Assembly (NCBI RefSeq): GCF_963678165.1
Contig: NZ_OY782755.1
Location: 3,601,996 to 3,665,995 of the forward strand
Direction: 5' to 3'
DNA length: 64,000 nt
Origin: an uncultured Acetobacteroides sp.
GTDB lineage: Bacteria > Bacteroidota > Bacteroidia > Bacteroidales > ZOR0009
Shown here: positions 34,942-43,807 of the stretch, piece by piece
How the letters are laid out: each line of letters starts with the position of its first letter
Numbering within the stretch: the stretch's first letter is position 1
Program-made: the position numbers and the translations under genes
The notes under the pieces: generated by a model
Told to the model about the DNA's origin: nothing
Database searches by the model: none
What the model saw: the letters and a program-made list of their open reading frames with translations, nothing else

Positions 34942-36315
34942 TTACTTCTTCATCTCCTGGTTGTAGTGGGCGTAGAAGCGCGTGTTGGTCTCGATCCCCT
35001 TAAAGAAGCGGTTGAGCGAGAAGCTCTCGTTGGGCGAGTGAACGCGGTCGGACTCGTGCCCGTAGCCCATTAGGATGGACTTAATGCCGAGCACCTTCTC
35101 GAAAACGGCCACGATTGGGATGCTGCCGCCGCTGCGGAGCGGAATGGGCTGCTCGCCGAACACATCGACGCAGGCCTTGGAGGCGGCGCGGTAGCCCGGA
35201 TGGTCGGATGGCGACACGTAGGGCGCCCCACCGTGGTGGGCCTTTACCTTTACCCTCACGCTCTTGGGCGCAACGGCCTCGAAGTGCTTCTTAAAGAGCT
35301 CCGCAATCTTTTGGTGATCCTGGTTGGGCACCAAGCGCATGGAGATCTTGGCAAACGCCTTGGAAGGGGTCACCGTCTTGGAGCCCTCGTCGGTGTAGCC
35401 GCCCCAGATGCCGTTCACGTCGAGCGAAGGGCGGATGCCGGTGCGCTCGCTGGTGCTGAAGCCTGCCTCGCCCTGCACATCGTCGATGTCAAGGTTCTTC
35501 TTGTAGGCCTCTAGGTCGAAGGGGGCACGGGCAATCATGGCGCGCTCTTCGGCCGATACCTCCATCACGTCGTCGTAGAAGCCGGGGATGGCGATATGTC
35601 CGTTGTCGTCGATGCACGAGGCAATCATCTTAGCCAGCACGTTGATGGGGTTGGCCACAGCGCCGCCAAAAATGCCCGAGTGCAGATCCTGGCTTGCGCC
35701 GGTAACCTCAACCTCCATGTAGGCCAGGCCGCGGAGGCTTTGGGTAAGGGTGGCGGTGTTCTCGCCAATCATGCTGGTGTCCGAGATCAGGATTACGTCG
35801 GCAGCCACCAGCTCCTTGTGCTGCTTGCACCACTCCTCGAGGCTGGGTGATCCGATCTCCTCCTCGCCCTCGATCATAAACTTCACGTTGGTCTGCAGCT
35901 GCCCGGTCTTAACCAGGTACTCAAACGCCTTCAGCTGGGTAAACATCTGCCCCTTGTCGTCGTCGGCGCCGCGAGCCCAAATTCGGCCGTCGCGAATTTC
36001 GGGTTCGAAGGGGTTGCTGGTCCATAGCTGGATGGGGTCAACGGGCATTACGTCGTAGTGCCCGTAAATTAGCACGGTAGGCGCGGCAGCATCGACGATC
36101 TTCTCGCCAAACACCACGGGATTACCCGCCGAAGGGATCACCTCGGCCCTATCGGCACCGGCCTTAAGGATGGCATCCCGAATATACTCGGCCGTACGAA
36201 CCATATCTGGCTTATGCTCGGCCTGCGACGAGATGGATGGAATGCGAATCAGCCCAAAAAGCTCGTCGAGCATGCGCTCCTTGTTCTCCTCGATATACGT
36301 TTTGATGTTACTCAT
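34942..36315 (-). CDS. M20-family dipeptidase
   Basis: A 457-aa dinuclear zinc peptidase. Metal motifs are YGHYDVMPVD, RGADDDKGQ, EGEEEIGSPS and a C-terminal His region in MGYGHESDRVHSPNE. The central lid/dimerisation domain runs from about 195 to 350. It belongs to the CNDP-dipeptidase-like group of M20, cytoplasmic, hydrolysing dipeptides with broad specificity. No signal peptide. Monocistronic on the minus strand, with DUF3109 upstream in the same direction after a 108-bp gap in which I see no other feature. Confidence 0.94.
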   Translation of the reverse strand: MSNIKTYIEENKERMLDELFGLIRIPSISSQAEHKPDMVRTAEYIRDAILKAGADRAEVIPSAGNPVVFGEKIVDAAAPTVLIYGHYDVMPVDPIQLWTSNPFEPEIRDGRIWARGADDDKGQMFTQLKAFEYLVKTGQLQTNVKFMIEGEEEIGSPSLEEWCKQHKELVAADVILISDTSMIGENTATLTQSLRGLAYMEVEVTGASQDLHSGIFGGAVANPINVLAKMIASCIDDNGHIAIPGFYDDVMEVSAEERAMIARAPFDLEAYKKNLDIDDVQGEAGFSTSERTGIRPSLDVNGIWGGYTDEGSKTVTPSKAFAKISMRLVPNQDHQKIAELFKKHFEAVAPKSVRVKVKAHHGGAPYVSPSDHPGYRAASKACVDVFGEQPIPLRSGGSIPIVAVFEKVLGIKSILMGYGHESDRVHSPNESFSLNRFFKGIETNTRFYAHYNQEMKK

Positions 36316-36423
36316 ACGATCAAATTTAAATTTGCCCTAAAATAAACAATCACCGGAAATATCGGGGATTGTTTATCTGAATTATCGAAATAATGTCGAT
36401 TGTGATTTTAATTCGAAGCTGTA

Positions 36424-37008
36424 TTAGTCGTTTTGGCTTTCGAATTCGAGCATTTTGGCGGCATCCTCTATCTTTTGGTAGAACTCCTCGCCAAACCTAC
36501 GGATGAGCGGCTCCTTAAGGAACTTGTACACGGGCAGGCCGATGTTGCTTCCGAGGATACGGGCGGGCTTGCAGATATCCCACACGTCGTAGTTTACGCC
36601 GATAAGGCCGCTGGAGAACTCCTTGATGCGAATTGGATAGAGGTAGCACGAAATGGGCTTCTGGAAGCAGGTCTTCCCCTCCATGTAGGCCTTTTCGATG
36701 GCGCAGAGAGTAACCCCATTCTCCACGTAGGTGTAGGCGCACTCGCCCTTGTTGATCAGCGGCGTAGTCCAATCGCCATCGCTATCCTTAACAACAACCG
36801 CCTGCGACTCTACCGCAGCAATGCCCAGAGGGGTCATGTAAGGTTTCCAGCTGGGGTACTCGTTATCCATCACCTCCATCTCGTCCTCGCTGACAGGGGC
36901 TCCCGAATCGCCGCTTACACAGCATTCGCCCTTGCACTTGCCAAGGTCGCAGCAGAACTGCTTTTCGAAGATGTTCAGGCTGAATATAACGTTGTCGATT
37001 TGAATCAT
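36424..37008 (-). CDS. DUF3109 family Cys-rich protein
   Basis: A 194-aa protein with clustered cysteines: FCCDLGKCKGECCVSGDSG (about 18-36), GECAY, TLCAIEKA, TCFQKPISCYLYPIR and DICKPA. This is the DUF3109 family of Bacteroidota, related in pattern to YkgJ-like putative zinc/iron-chelating proteins. No signal peptide. Function unknown; an iron-sulfur or zinc site is likely from the cysteines. It sits upstream of the M20 gene and next to the MEMO gene cluster, all on the minus strand. Confidence 0.87.
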   Translation of the reverse strand: MIQIDNVIFSLNIFEKQFCCDLGKCKGECCVSGDSGAPVSEDEMEVMDNEYPSWKPYMTPLGIAAVESQAVVVKDSDGDWTTPLINKGECAYTYVENGVTLCAIEKAYMEGKTCFQKPISCYLYPIRIKEFSSGLIGVNYDVWDICKPARILGSNIGLPVYKFLKEPLIRRFGEEFYQKIEDAAKMLEFESQND

Positions 37009-37043
37009 GGCTGTAAGTTTTCGCCAAAGATAGGGATTATGAA

Positions 37044-37101
37044 TAGACTTTAGATGATAGATGTTAGACGTTAGACTTTAGATAATATGTGCTAGATATT
37101 A
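37044..37101. repeat. Heptad TTAGA tract
   Basis: Tandem GACTTTAGATGATAGATGTT, AGACGTTAGACTTTAGAT and a degenerate tail GCTAGATATTATTAGG, between DUF3109 and the MEMO gene. Confidence 0.75.
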
Positions 37102-37131
37102 TTAGGTTCAGCACCTACCCTCCCCTACTCC

Positions 37132-37965
37132 CTAATAGTACGCCATCATCGACACGTAATCGACCACCTCAGCCGAAGGGTACACCTCGCCGGAGTGCCC
37201 GCGCTTAAGCACCTCCACCTTAGCTTCGGGGGCTACCCGCTTGGCAAAGTCCAGGAGGGTCATGATGGGACCGTAGCCACAAATAGAGATATGCATGGTA
37301 CGCACGCGATGCTCGAACTCCTCCAGATCGAACTGCAGCAGCGGCTCTAGTGCCATGCTGTCGAGCTCGTACCCCACCTTCGAACTCTTGAAGTGGGTGA
37401 AGTCGGAAGAGGCGACAAGCAGGATCTTACGGTTTAGCTTATCGGCAGCCGATTTCAGGAGCATTGCCAGCGAGCTGGCATTACGGTAGCTCTGCTCGAG
37501 CATGTTTATGGGGAGAAACGTCACCTTACCGCCAATGAAATGCTGAATAAACGGCAGGATAACCTCAGCCGAATGCTCGAACCGCTGCGCCTCCTCGTTG
37601 AAGGGGAGCGCCAGCTCGTGCGCCAGCTCCATGTCAACATCAATAACACCTAGCGGCGACTGCCACTGCGTATGGCTATCGATCGACATTGGGCTGCGAC
37701 CCATTCCCGTGTGGTTGGGCGCCACCACCACCACCGTATCGAAGCGCTGACCGCTTTCGCGTACAATCTCGAAGAAGTGCACCGCCTGATGGGCGCAAAA
37801 AACATGTCCTGCGTGAGGGATCACCCCGCCAATGATACGGTTATCCTTTAGCGAGTAGCTTATTTCATCTTTTTGCATGGCCACCTCGTGGTCGAAAAGC
37901 GTTTCGATATCGGTCCGCTTGTCGGAGTAGAATCGACCTTCGGCATAGTTTTCTCTTGCTGGCAT
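37132..37965 (-). CDS. amrB: AmmeMemoRadiSam system protein B (MEMO1 homologue)
   Basis: A 277-aa MEMO1/extradiol-dioxygenase-like protein. Metal-site residues are visible as His in IPHAGHVFCAH, His in APNHTGMG and Cys in SICGYGPIMTLL; GHSGEVYPS closes the domain. Human MEMO1 binds copper or iron, but the bacterial role is unknown. It belongs to a three-gene set with the radical SAM protein (38007-39008) and the AMMECR1 homologue (39184-39696), all on the minus strand. Gaps of 41 bp and 175 bp separate them. Confidence 0.93.
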   Translation of the reverse strand: MPARENYAEGRFYSDKRTDIETLFDHEVAMQKDEISYSLKDNRIIGGVIPHAGHVFCAHQAVHFFEIVRESGQRFDTVVVVAPNHTGMGRSPMSIDSHTQWQSPLGVIDVDMELAHELALPFNEEAQRFEHSAEVILPFIQHFIGGKVTFLPINMLEQSYRNASSLAMLLKSAADKLNRKILLVASSDFTHFKSSKVGYELDSMALEPLLQFDLEEFEHRVRTMHISICGYGPIMTLLDFAKRVAPEAKVEVLKRGHSGEVYPSAEVVDYVSMMAYY

Positions 37966-38006
37966 CGGATTACGTTATTACGTTGTTCATCTTCCTAAAT
38001 GGCATT

Positions 38007-39008
38007 TTACATCACCTGACTGCTGCAGCCCGTACACTTGCCATCATCGGTTAAGCCAATAGGATTGCCGTGCATGCCATGCCGCTCCACCACTAGCTTG
38101 CCGCACTTAGGGCAGTAGGTGTTATTATGCTCCACCAATCCGGTATTCCCCACGTAAACGTTGTGAAGGTACTCCTTGGCAACGGCATAGAGTTCCAGCA
38201 GCGACTTTATTGAGGTGGAAGGCGTATCGAGCAGGTAGTTGGGGAAGTATCGGTTTACGTGAAGCACCGTGTTAGGTCCCAGTATTTCCGAAATCCAGGC
38301 AGCAACCTCGCGAAACCTTGCAGGATTATCATTCTCGTAAGGAATAACGAGGTAGGTTATCTCCAGATGCTTCCCAGCCTCCACAATGGCTTTAAGCGTA
38401 TGCCTTACCGGCTCGACAGTACCGCCAAGCATCCTCTTATAGAAGGTATTCGAGTACCCTTTTAGGTCGATGTTGAAGGCATCCATCAGCGGGAGCAGGT
38501 AGTCAAGCGGTATTGCCTCGATGTAGCCATTCGATACCATGACGTTTAGAAGCCCCGCCTCCTTCACCTTTTCCGCCACGTTGTACATGTACTCGTACCA
38601 AACCGTGGGCTCGTTGTAGGTGTAGGCAACGCCAATATTACCCTGCTCAACAGAATCCAGCGCCTTCTGAAGGATTACCTGCGGAGATATGTTGGGGAAC
38701 GTTTCGTACCACCCATCGCCCTTAACCTGAGCAATGCTATAGTTCTGGCAGAAGAGACATCGGAAATTGCAGCCTAAGCTTCCTATCGAAAAGATGTACG
38801 AGCCAGGATGGAAGTGGTACAGCGGCTTCTTCTCGATGGGGTCGAGCGCCATGGCTGATATCACCCCATAGTTTAGGCTGTAAAGCACTCCCCCATCGTT
38901 CTTGCGAACCTGGCAAATCCCCTTCTTCCCTTCGGCGATGCGGCACCGATGGGGGCACAGGCCGCAGCGTACCTGACCGTCGATTGTTGAGTAAAACTTC
39001 GCTTCCAT
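38007..39008 (-). CDS. amrS: AmmeMemoRadiSam system radical SAM enzyme
   Basis: A 333-aa radical SAM protein. The cluster motif is GCNFRCLFCQNY (CxxxCxxC). It is preceded by an N-terminal Cys-rich segment, CGLCPHRCRIAEGKKGICQV, and followed at the C-terminus by two CxxC pairs (CPKCG and CTGCS) resembling a zinc ribbon. This is the pyruvate-formate-lyase-activase-like subfamily that travels with MEMO and AMMECR1. Substrate unknown. ATG at 39008. Confidence 0.94.
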   Translation of the reverse strand: MEAKFYSTIDGQVRCGLCPHRCRIAEGKKGICQVRKNDGGVLYSLNYGVISAMALDPIEKKPLYHFHPGSYIFSIGSLGCNFRCLFCQNYSIAQVKGDGWYETFPNISPQVILQKALDSVEQGNIGVAYTYNEPTVWYEYMYNVAEKVKEAGLLNVMVSNGYIEAIPLDYLLPLMDAFNIDLKGYSNTFYKRMLGGTVEPVRHTLKAIVEAGKHLEITYLVIPYENDNPARFREVAAWISEILGPNTVLHVNRYFPNYLLDTPSTSIKSLLELYAVAKEYLHNVYVGNTGLVEHNNTYCPKCGKLVVERHGMHGNPIGLTDDGKCTGCSSQVM

Positions 39009-39010
39009 AT

Positions 39011-39057
39011 CAGAAGTTAGATATTAGATGCTAGACGTTAGATTTGAGATGTTAGAC
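39011..39057. repeat. Heptad TTAGA tract
   Basis: AGAAGTTAGATATTAGATGC, TAGACGTTAGATTTGAGATG, TTAGACC: heptad-spaced TTAGA units immediately upstream of the radical SAM start. Confidence 0.75.
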
Positions 39058-39183
39058 CCTAAGCATTCGAAAATGGCTACCATTAAAGGATAACACGCTA
39101 CGTTCATCCCTTCCCCATGCTAGCGGGGGATAGCGCTACCTAGCGCAGCTCCGAATCTTTTCATCTTTCATTTCCCCGACTCC

Positions 39184-39696
39184 CTAGTAGTACCTATCAA
39201 CCATAAATCGGTAGAGCTTAACCCTTTCTTCGGGGAAGATTCCGGCTTTCCGCCTTACGATCCGAAGCTGCTCGTCGATGGTGGTAACGGAGGGGAGGTT
39301 GGGAAGTAGCACGCCTCGCTTATAGCCGCTCTCGATGATTACCCCATAGATGTCTGGATCGAGCTCGCTTTCCGACGTTATAGGCTCCGGCTTATGGAGG
39401 ATATCCACAGAGATCTCCAAATCCTCGACCTCCTCTTCTGATACAGGGGGGAAGCGGGGATCGTTGAACGCCGCCGATAGCGCATTCGTCTTGATCTCCT
39501 CGTAGAGCGATGGCTTACGGGGCTCGAGCGTGCCGATGCATCCGCGCAGCGAACCGTCGGAGGTATGCAGCGAAACAAAACAGGCAGCCCGAACCGTTAA
39601 CTCGTGCGATAGCGATGGTTCGGGGTCCTTACCCTCAAAGGCGGCTGCGATGGTTTCCTTTGCAAGCTTTGCAAATACGGTTGATGGTGTCGACAT
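39184..39696 (-). CDS. amrA: AmmeMemoRadiSam system protein A (AMMECR1 homologue)
   Basis: A 170-aa protein with the AMMECR1 signature LRGCIGTLEP at about 50-59, then NALSAAFNDPRFPPVSEEEVEDL and the C-terminal GVLLPNLPSVTTIDEQL. AMMECR1 is conserved from bacteria to humans with no established reaction. It is first in transcription order, ahead of the radical SAM and MEMO genes, completing the three-part system. Confidence 0.94.
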   Translation of the reverse strand: MSTPSTVFAKLAKETIAAAFEGKDPEPSLSHELTVRAACFVSLHTSDGSLRGCIGTLEPRKPSLYEEIKTNALSAAFNDPRFPPVSEEEVEDLEISVDILHKPEPITSESELDPDIYGVIIESGYKRGVLLPNLPSVTTIDEQLRIVRRKAGIFPEERVKLYRFMVDRYY

Positions 39697-40003
39697 TGTT
39701 CCCTATGTTTTGCATTTCACCAATATGTTACAACCCTAGCGTACTACACGTAACTTGGTCACTACAACTACCACCTAATACGTATAAACGCCACACTATG
39801 TTATTACAAACCCATATCTTCGTCAACTAAAATCAGTTTTACGCGATTTGCCGGAAACGACATCTCCACGAGTGGCAGATGCGCTTTACTTTTTTGCTAA
39901 TTTTGATGCTGTATACGTGTAGGATTATGAAAAGAAAGGCTTTAATAATTTGTTACTATGCGAATATGCTAATGTTTATATTTTTTCAAATACAGAAATA
40001 TTG
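39697..40003. other. Intergenic, AT-rich on the right side
   Basis: No gene, terminator or array seen. GC content falls sharply from about 39880 onward, into the DUF1493 gene. Confidence 0.6.
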
Positions 40004-40345
40004 ATGATAAAAACAGACAATAATTACCCAGTTAATAAAGAATCATTCGATACTCTTGTAAAGTTTTTCGAGGATTTATTAGGTATAAAGATCAATGCAG
40101 AGACCATTCTATTTAAGGATCTTTCCTTAGTCGGACATGATGCATCTGAATTTATGATAAGGTTTAGTGAAAGATTTGAAGTCGATTTGACAGATTTCAA
40201 ATTCAATGATTATTTTGTTGAAGAAAGTAACATACCTTTTCTTTATTGGATTTACTTTTTTTTCAGAAAAGAAAAGCTTAAACGTAAAGAGATTAGCGTA
40301 CCTCATTTATTGGAAATTATTAAAGAAAAAAGATGGATTGAGGTC
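40004..40345 (+). CDS. DUF1493 family (acyl-carrier-like) protein, AT-rich orphan
   Basis: ATG 40004 gives a 113-114 aa protein; the reading frame is open further upstream to 39950 but the extra residues do not fit the family. The pattern FEDLLGI, LFKDLSLVGHDASEFMIRFS, FEVDLTDFKFNDYFVEES matches the DUF1493/acyl-carrier-like fold in which a Ser or Asp follows a DG/GHD turn. In enterobacteria such genes often sit next to immunity or toxin islands. The gene and its flanks are much more AT-rich than the neighbours, and no partner gene is adjacent, so lateral acquisition is plausible. Role unknown. Confidence 0.65.
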
Positions 40346-40585
40346 TAGTCCGAAGTTTCCATAAATGCACATTCAATAGTTTATTGTTTTGTAGCGTAGA
40401 GGTCTTCAGCCTTGCACCCTAGAACTGGTTGAAAAAATTGAGCATGGTTCATTTTTTTTTGTTCGTACAAAGTTGCGAAATTTGGGAGACGAATAAGCAA
40501 CTATAAAATCTCAGTATCCAAACCAAAGCCGCCATTACCACCTAAACGAAGGCCATAAATTCTAGCTCGGACTTCAATAAAAAAA

Positions 40586-40593
40586 TACCTTTG
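40586..40593 (+). promoter_or_regulatory. -7 promoter element
   Basis: TACCTTTG, exact TAnnTTTG, 21 bp before the ATG at 40615. Confidence 0.55.
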
Positions 40594-40614
40594 CATCCCT
40601 AATCTAATTTTACG

Positions 40615-41625
40615 ATGATAAACAAATTCACCTCAACCCTACTCCTGCTACTTTACGTATGTACCTCCGCTTTTGCTCAAGATGCGAAGCCGCTCACCGA
40701 ACGATGGAACAGCTACACAAAATGCAAGAGCGCAGACGAAGCTAAAGCCTTCATCAACAAGCGCGACTTCGGAAGCATTTACTCCTTCTTACAACCTGGA
40801 TCGGAGCTAATATCCAAATTTAGTGTGGTATCGGAAGATGTTTACGGGAATTCGGGTCGCATATTCCTGAAAATTTACGACTTTCAAACCTGGATAGCCT
40901 TCAAAAAGATTGAAGGCAATTGGGTTATGACCATGGACGAGAATGAACTACTGGAACACCTCACCGCTACATGGTTAAAAACCGACATTAATGGGGTTAC
41001 CTATGTTAGCAGTTCTCCGCTAAGTCCCGAAGCGCTAAAGGAAGCCAACACTTTTGCCCAAAAGAATGGAGAACTACAAAACAAGTTTGGCATTAAGCTA
41101 CCCGAATTTCGGTACTACTATGCCAAACTAGGAGACGAGGCCGCAAACATTGTTGGCGAGAAGTACAAAGGGAGCGGAAAGGCAAGATACCACGCAATAA
41201 AAGCGGTTGAGTGCGCCGACCACATACACGAGCTGGTGCACATCTACGCCGGTGAGTTTGGCATGGGCAATTCGTTTATCGACGAAGGAGTAGCCAACTG
41301 CTTTGGAAATGAAGACAAGAGCCGTTCACCTAAGGCAGCAGAAGAAGTACTGGCCTTGCTCAACGATGGTGGCTATCAGAAGTACCTTGACGGACCTACA
41401 TTCAACGAAGCCAACTTGAAACGAAAAAACATATACGCTTTTGCCCAGCTAACCATGACCTACTGGGTTGGTAAGTTTGGCATAGATAAAATAAAGATGC
41501 TCCTCAAAGCCGAATGCGATAGCAATTTAGATATCAAAAAGTACATCGAGAATAACTTTGAAAAAGCCGACGAAACGAACAACGCCTTGCGCGAGATCTT
41601 AAATAAAAAGATCAGCGCAAGCTAG
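40615..41625 (+). CDS. Secreted protein with HExxH zinc-peptidase-like motif
   Basis: A 336-aa protein with a signal peptide (MINKFTSTLLLLLYVCTSAFA). HELVH at residues 205-209 (context CADHIHELVHIYAGEF) with a downstream Glu at 224 (FIDEGVANCFGNED) gives the gluzincin-like HExxH...E arrangement at a spacing compatible with the peptidase MA clan. I do not recognise the full-length family; similar proteins are annotated as hypothetical with an MA-like domain. Probably periplasmic. It is monocistronic, with a promoter match before and a terminator after. Confidence 0.75.
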   Translation: MINKFTSTLLLLLYVCTSAFAQDAKPLTERWNSYTKCKSADEAKAFINKRDFGSIYSFLQPGSELISKFSVVSEDVYGNSGRIFLKIYDFQTWIAFKKIEGNWVMTMDENELLEHLTATWLKTDINGVTYVSSSPLSPEALKEANTFAQKNGELQNKFGIKLPEFRYYYAKLGDEAANIVGEKYKGSGKARYHAIKAVECADHIHELVHIYAGEFGMGNSFIDEGVANCFGNEDKSRSPKAAEEVLALLNDGGYQKYLDGPTFNEANLKRKNIYAFAQLTMTYWVGKFGIDKIKMLLKAECDSNLDIKKYIENNFEKADETNNALREILNKKISAS

Positions 41626-41656
41626 GGAATCAAGATCAATACAATTTGTAACACAA

Positions 41657-41684
41657 AGAGCCAAGGCAATCGCCTTGGCTCTTC
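41657..41684. terminator. Bidirectional terminator
   Basis: AGAGCCAAGGC pairs with GCCTTGGCTCTT around AATC, between convergent genes. Confidence 0.88.
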
Positions 41685-41732
41685 TTCTATATTTTCATCT
41701 GCACAAGACGCAATTGAATCGCGCCTCTGCCA

Positions 41733-42911
41733 TTATTTCTCGTAAACAAACTCGCCAGCCTCGCTGCGAACGGTAACCTTGGCGCCTGCGGGCGATGCCT
41801 CAACGCGGCCGATCACCTGGGCCTTGATGCCAAACGATTCGCTGATTTCGATAACCGCCTGCGCGTGCTCCGGTGCAACGTAGAATTCCATGCGATGCCC
41901 CATGTTGTACACCTTGTACATCTCCTTCCACTCGGTGCCCGAGCACTCCTTGATGTAGCGGAAGAGCGGAGGTATTGGGAACAGGTTGTCCTTAATTACA
42001 TGTACGTCGTCTACGAAGTGGAGCACCTTGGTTTGGGCGCCACCCGAGCAGTGTACCATGCCGTGAACGTCGGCGCGCATCCTATCGAGCACCGCCTTTA
42101 CCACTGGGGCATAGGTACGGGTTGGCGATAGCACCAGCTTACCCATGGTTACGCCCGTTTCGGGATCGACATCGGTAAGGCTATACTTTCCTGAGTAAAC
42201 AAGATTTTCAGGAATGGCCGAGTCGTAGCTCTGGGGATACTTAGCGGCAAGATCGTGCGCAAATACGTCGTGACGGGCAGAGGTGAGGCCGTTGCTCCCC
42301 ATGCCGCCGTTGTACTCGCGCTCGTAGGTGGCCTGTCCGTATGACTCCAATCCTACCACCACATCACCCGGACGAATGTTGTCGTTGCTGATGATGTCGC
42401 TACGCTTGATGCGGGCGGTTACGGTGCTATCAACAATAATGGTGCGAACGAGGTCGCCCACATCGGCCGTTTCGCCGCCGGTAAGCAGGATGTCCACACC
42501 AACCTTGCGCAGCTCCTGAAGGAAGTCTTCGGTGCCGTTGATGATGGCGGCAATCACCTCGCCGGGCACCAGCTGCTTGTTGCGGCCAATGGTGCTCGAG
42601 AGCAGTATATTATCGGTTACGCCCACGCACAGCAGGTCATCGATGTTCATTACGATGGCATCCTGCGCAATCCCACGCCAAACCGACAGGTCGCCCGTCT
42701 CCTTCCAGTACATGTAGGCCAGCGACGATTTGGTGCCGGCGCCATCGGCGTGCATCACCACGCAGTACTCCGGATCGCCGGTAAGAATATCGGGGACTAC
42801 CTTGCAGAAAGCCTTTGGGAATAGCCCCTTGTCGAGATTTTTGATGGCGCTATGCACATCTTCCTTTGATGCCGATACGCCGCGCTGGTCGTACCTCGAA
42901 GAGTTGGTCAT
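41733..42911 (-). CDS. purM: Phosphoribosylformylglycinamidine cyclo-ligase (AIR synthetase)
   Basis: Converts FGAM to AIR with ATP in purine synthesis. The 392-aa protein carries HADGAGTKSSLAYMYW, QDAIVMNIDDLLCVG, TGGETADVGDLVRT, GLESYGQATYEREYNGGMGSNG (ATP/Gly-rich loop) and VHCSGGAQTKVLHF. It is longer than the 340-aa enteric enzyme, in line with the Bacteroidota branch of PurM. Monocistronic on the minus strand. Confidence 0.93.
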   Translation of the reverse strand: MTNSSRYDQRGVSASKEDVHSAIKNLDKGLFPKAFCKVVPDILTGDPEYCVVMHADGAGTKSSLAYMYWKETGDLSVWRGIAQDAIVMNIDDLLCVGVTDNILLSSTIGRNKQLVPGEVIAAIINGTEDFLQELRKVGVDILLTGGETADVGDLVRTIIVDSTVTARIKRSDIISNDNIRPGDVVVGLESYGQATYEREYNGGMGSNGLTSARHDVFAHDLAAKYPQSYDSAIPENLVYSGKYSLTDVDPETGVTMGKLVLSPTRTYAPVVKAVLDRMRADVHGMVHCSGGAQTKVLHFVDDVHVIKDNLFPIPPLFRYIKECSGTEWKEMYKVYNMGHRMEFYVAPEHAQAVIEISESFGIKAQVIGRVEASPAGAKVTVRSEAGEFVYEK

Positions 42912-43110
42912 CGGATGTCGTTTTTTGAATTGCCTGGCAAAGATACAATTGAAACCGCAAACCGGAAACCGAGAACCCCTATCAATCCTTAAAACCCGGC
43001 ATTTAACCTTTATTAATCACCTTATGGCCTTTAAAAATGGGCATCTCCCCCAGGATACCTATCTTTAGTCCACTTTTTGAAAAACGGAAGAAGCACCGAG
43101 GAGATGGCGT

Positions 43111-43776
43111 ATGGAAGGTAAAATTGCACTTGTGGTTGGAGGGACAGGCCTCGTTGGAACATCGCTTTTGGAGCAGCTCGTTGCCGACGAGCGGTACGCC
43201 GAGATTGTATCGATCGGCCGCAGCAGGCCATCCATCGAAAGCCCCAAGATCACCTTCGTCGAGAACGACCTCTCGAAGCCCAAGAGCGCTGCCGAGTACC
43301 TTTTTGGCGACGACCTGTTCATCTGCATCGGCACCACCATCAAGAAGGCCAAGACCAAGGAGGCCTTCCGCTTCGTCGACCTCACCATCCCCAAGAAGGT
43401 GGCCAAGCATGCCCGCAAGAACAACGTAAAAAGCATAGCCGTGGTTTCGTCGGTGGGGGCGCACCCCAAGTCGGAGAGCTTCTACCTCCGGATGAAAGGG
43501 AAAATGGAGGAGGCCGTTACCGCCGAGGCCTTCAGGCGCACCGTCATCCTTCGCCCGTCGCTGCTGATGGGCAACCGCCAGGAGCGCCGGCTGGCAGAGA
43601 CCATAGGCCGCTGGCTGGCTCCGGTTACCAACCTCTTCCTCTGGGGCAAAAAAATGCGCAAGTACCGCGCCATAAAGGCCAGCGAGGTGGCCGCCGCCAT
43701 GATCTACCACATCAACCTCGACGTTAAGGGGGTAGATATCATCCACTACGACCAGATCAAGCAGGCAAAGCAGTAG
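43111..43776 (+). CDS. NAD(P)-binding oxidoreductase-like protein (HTATIP2/TIP30-like)
   Basis: A 221-aa atypical short-chain dehydrogenase. The dinucleotide loop GGTGLVGTSL is at residues 10-19; SIGRSRP, CIGTTIKKAKTKEAF, VSSVGAHPKS and ILRPSLLMGNR follow the pattern of the TIP30-like/NmrA-type branch. The SDR catalytic Tyr may be the one in FYLRMKGKME (YxxxK). No signal peptide. The reaction is unknown. Monocistronic, followed by a 42-bp array. Confidence 0.8.
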   Translation: MEGKIALVVGGTGLVGTSLLEQLVADERYAEIVSIGRSRPSIESPKITFVENDLSKPKSAAEYLFGDDLFICIGTTIKKAKTKEAFRFVDLTIPKKVAKHARKNNVKSIAVVSSVGAHPKSESFYLRMKGKMEEAVTAEAFRRTVILRPSLLMGNRQERRLAETIGRWLAPVTNLFLWGKKMRKYRAIKASEVAAAMIYHINLDVKGVDIIHYDQIKQAKQ

Positions 43777-43807
43777 CGGAGGCTGCTTTCTAGCTTTAGG
43801 AAGGGTG

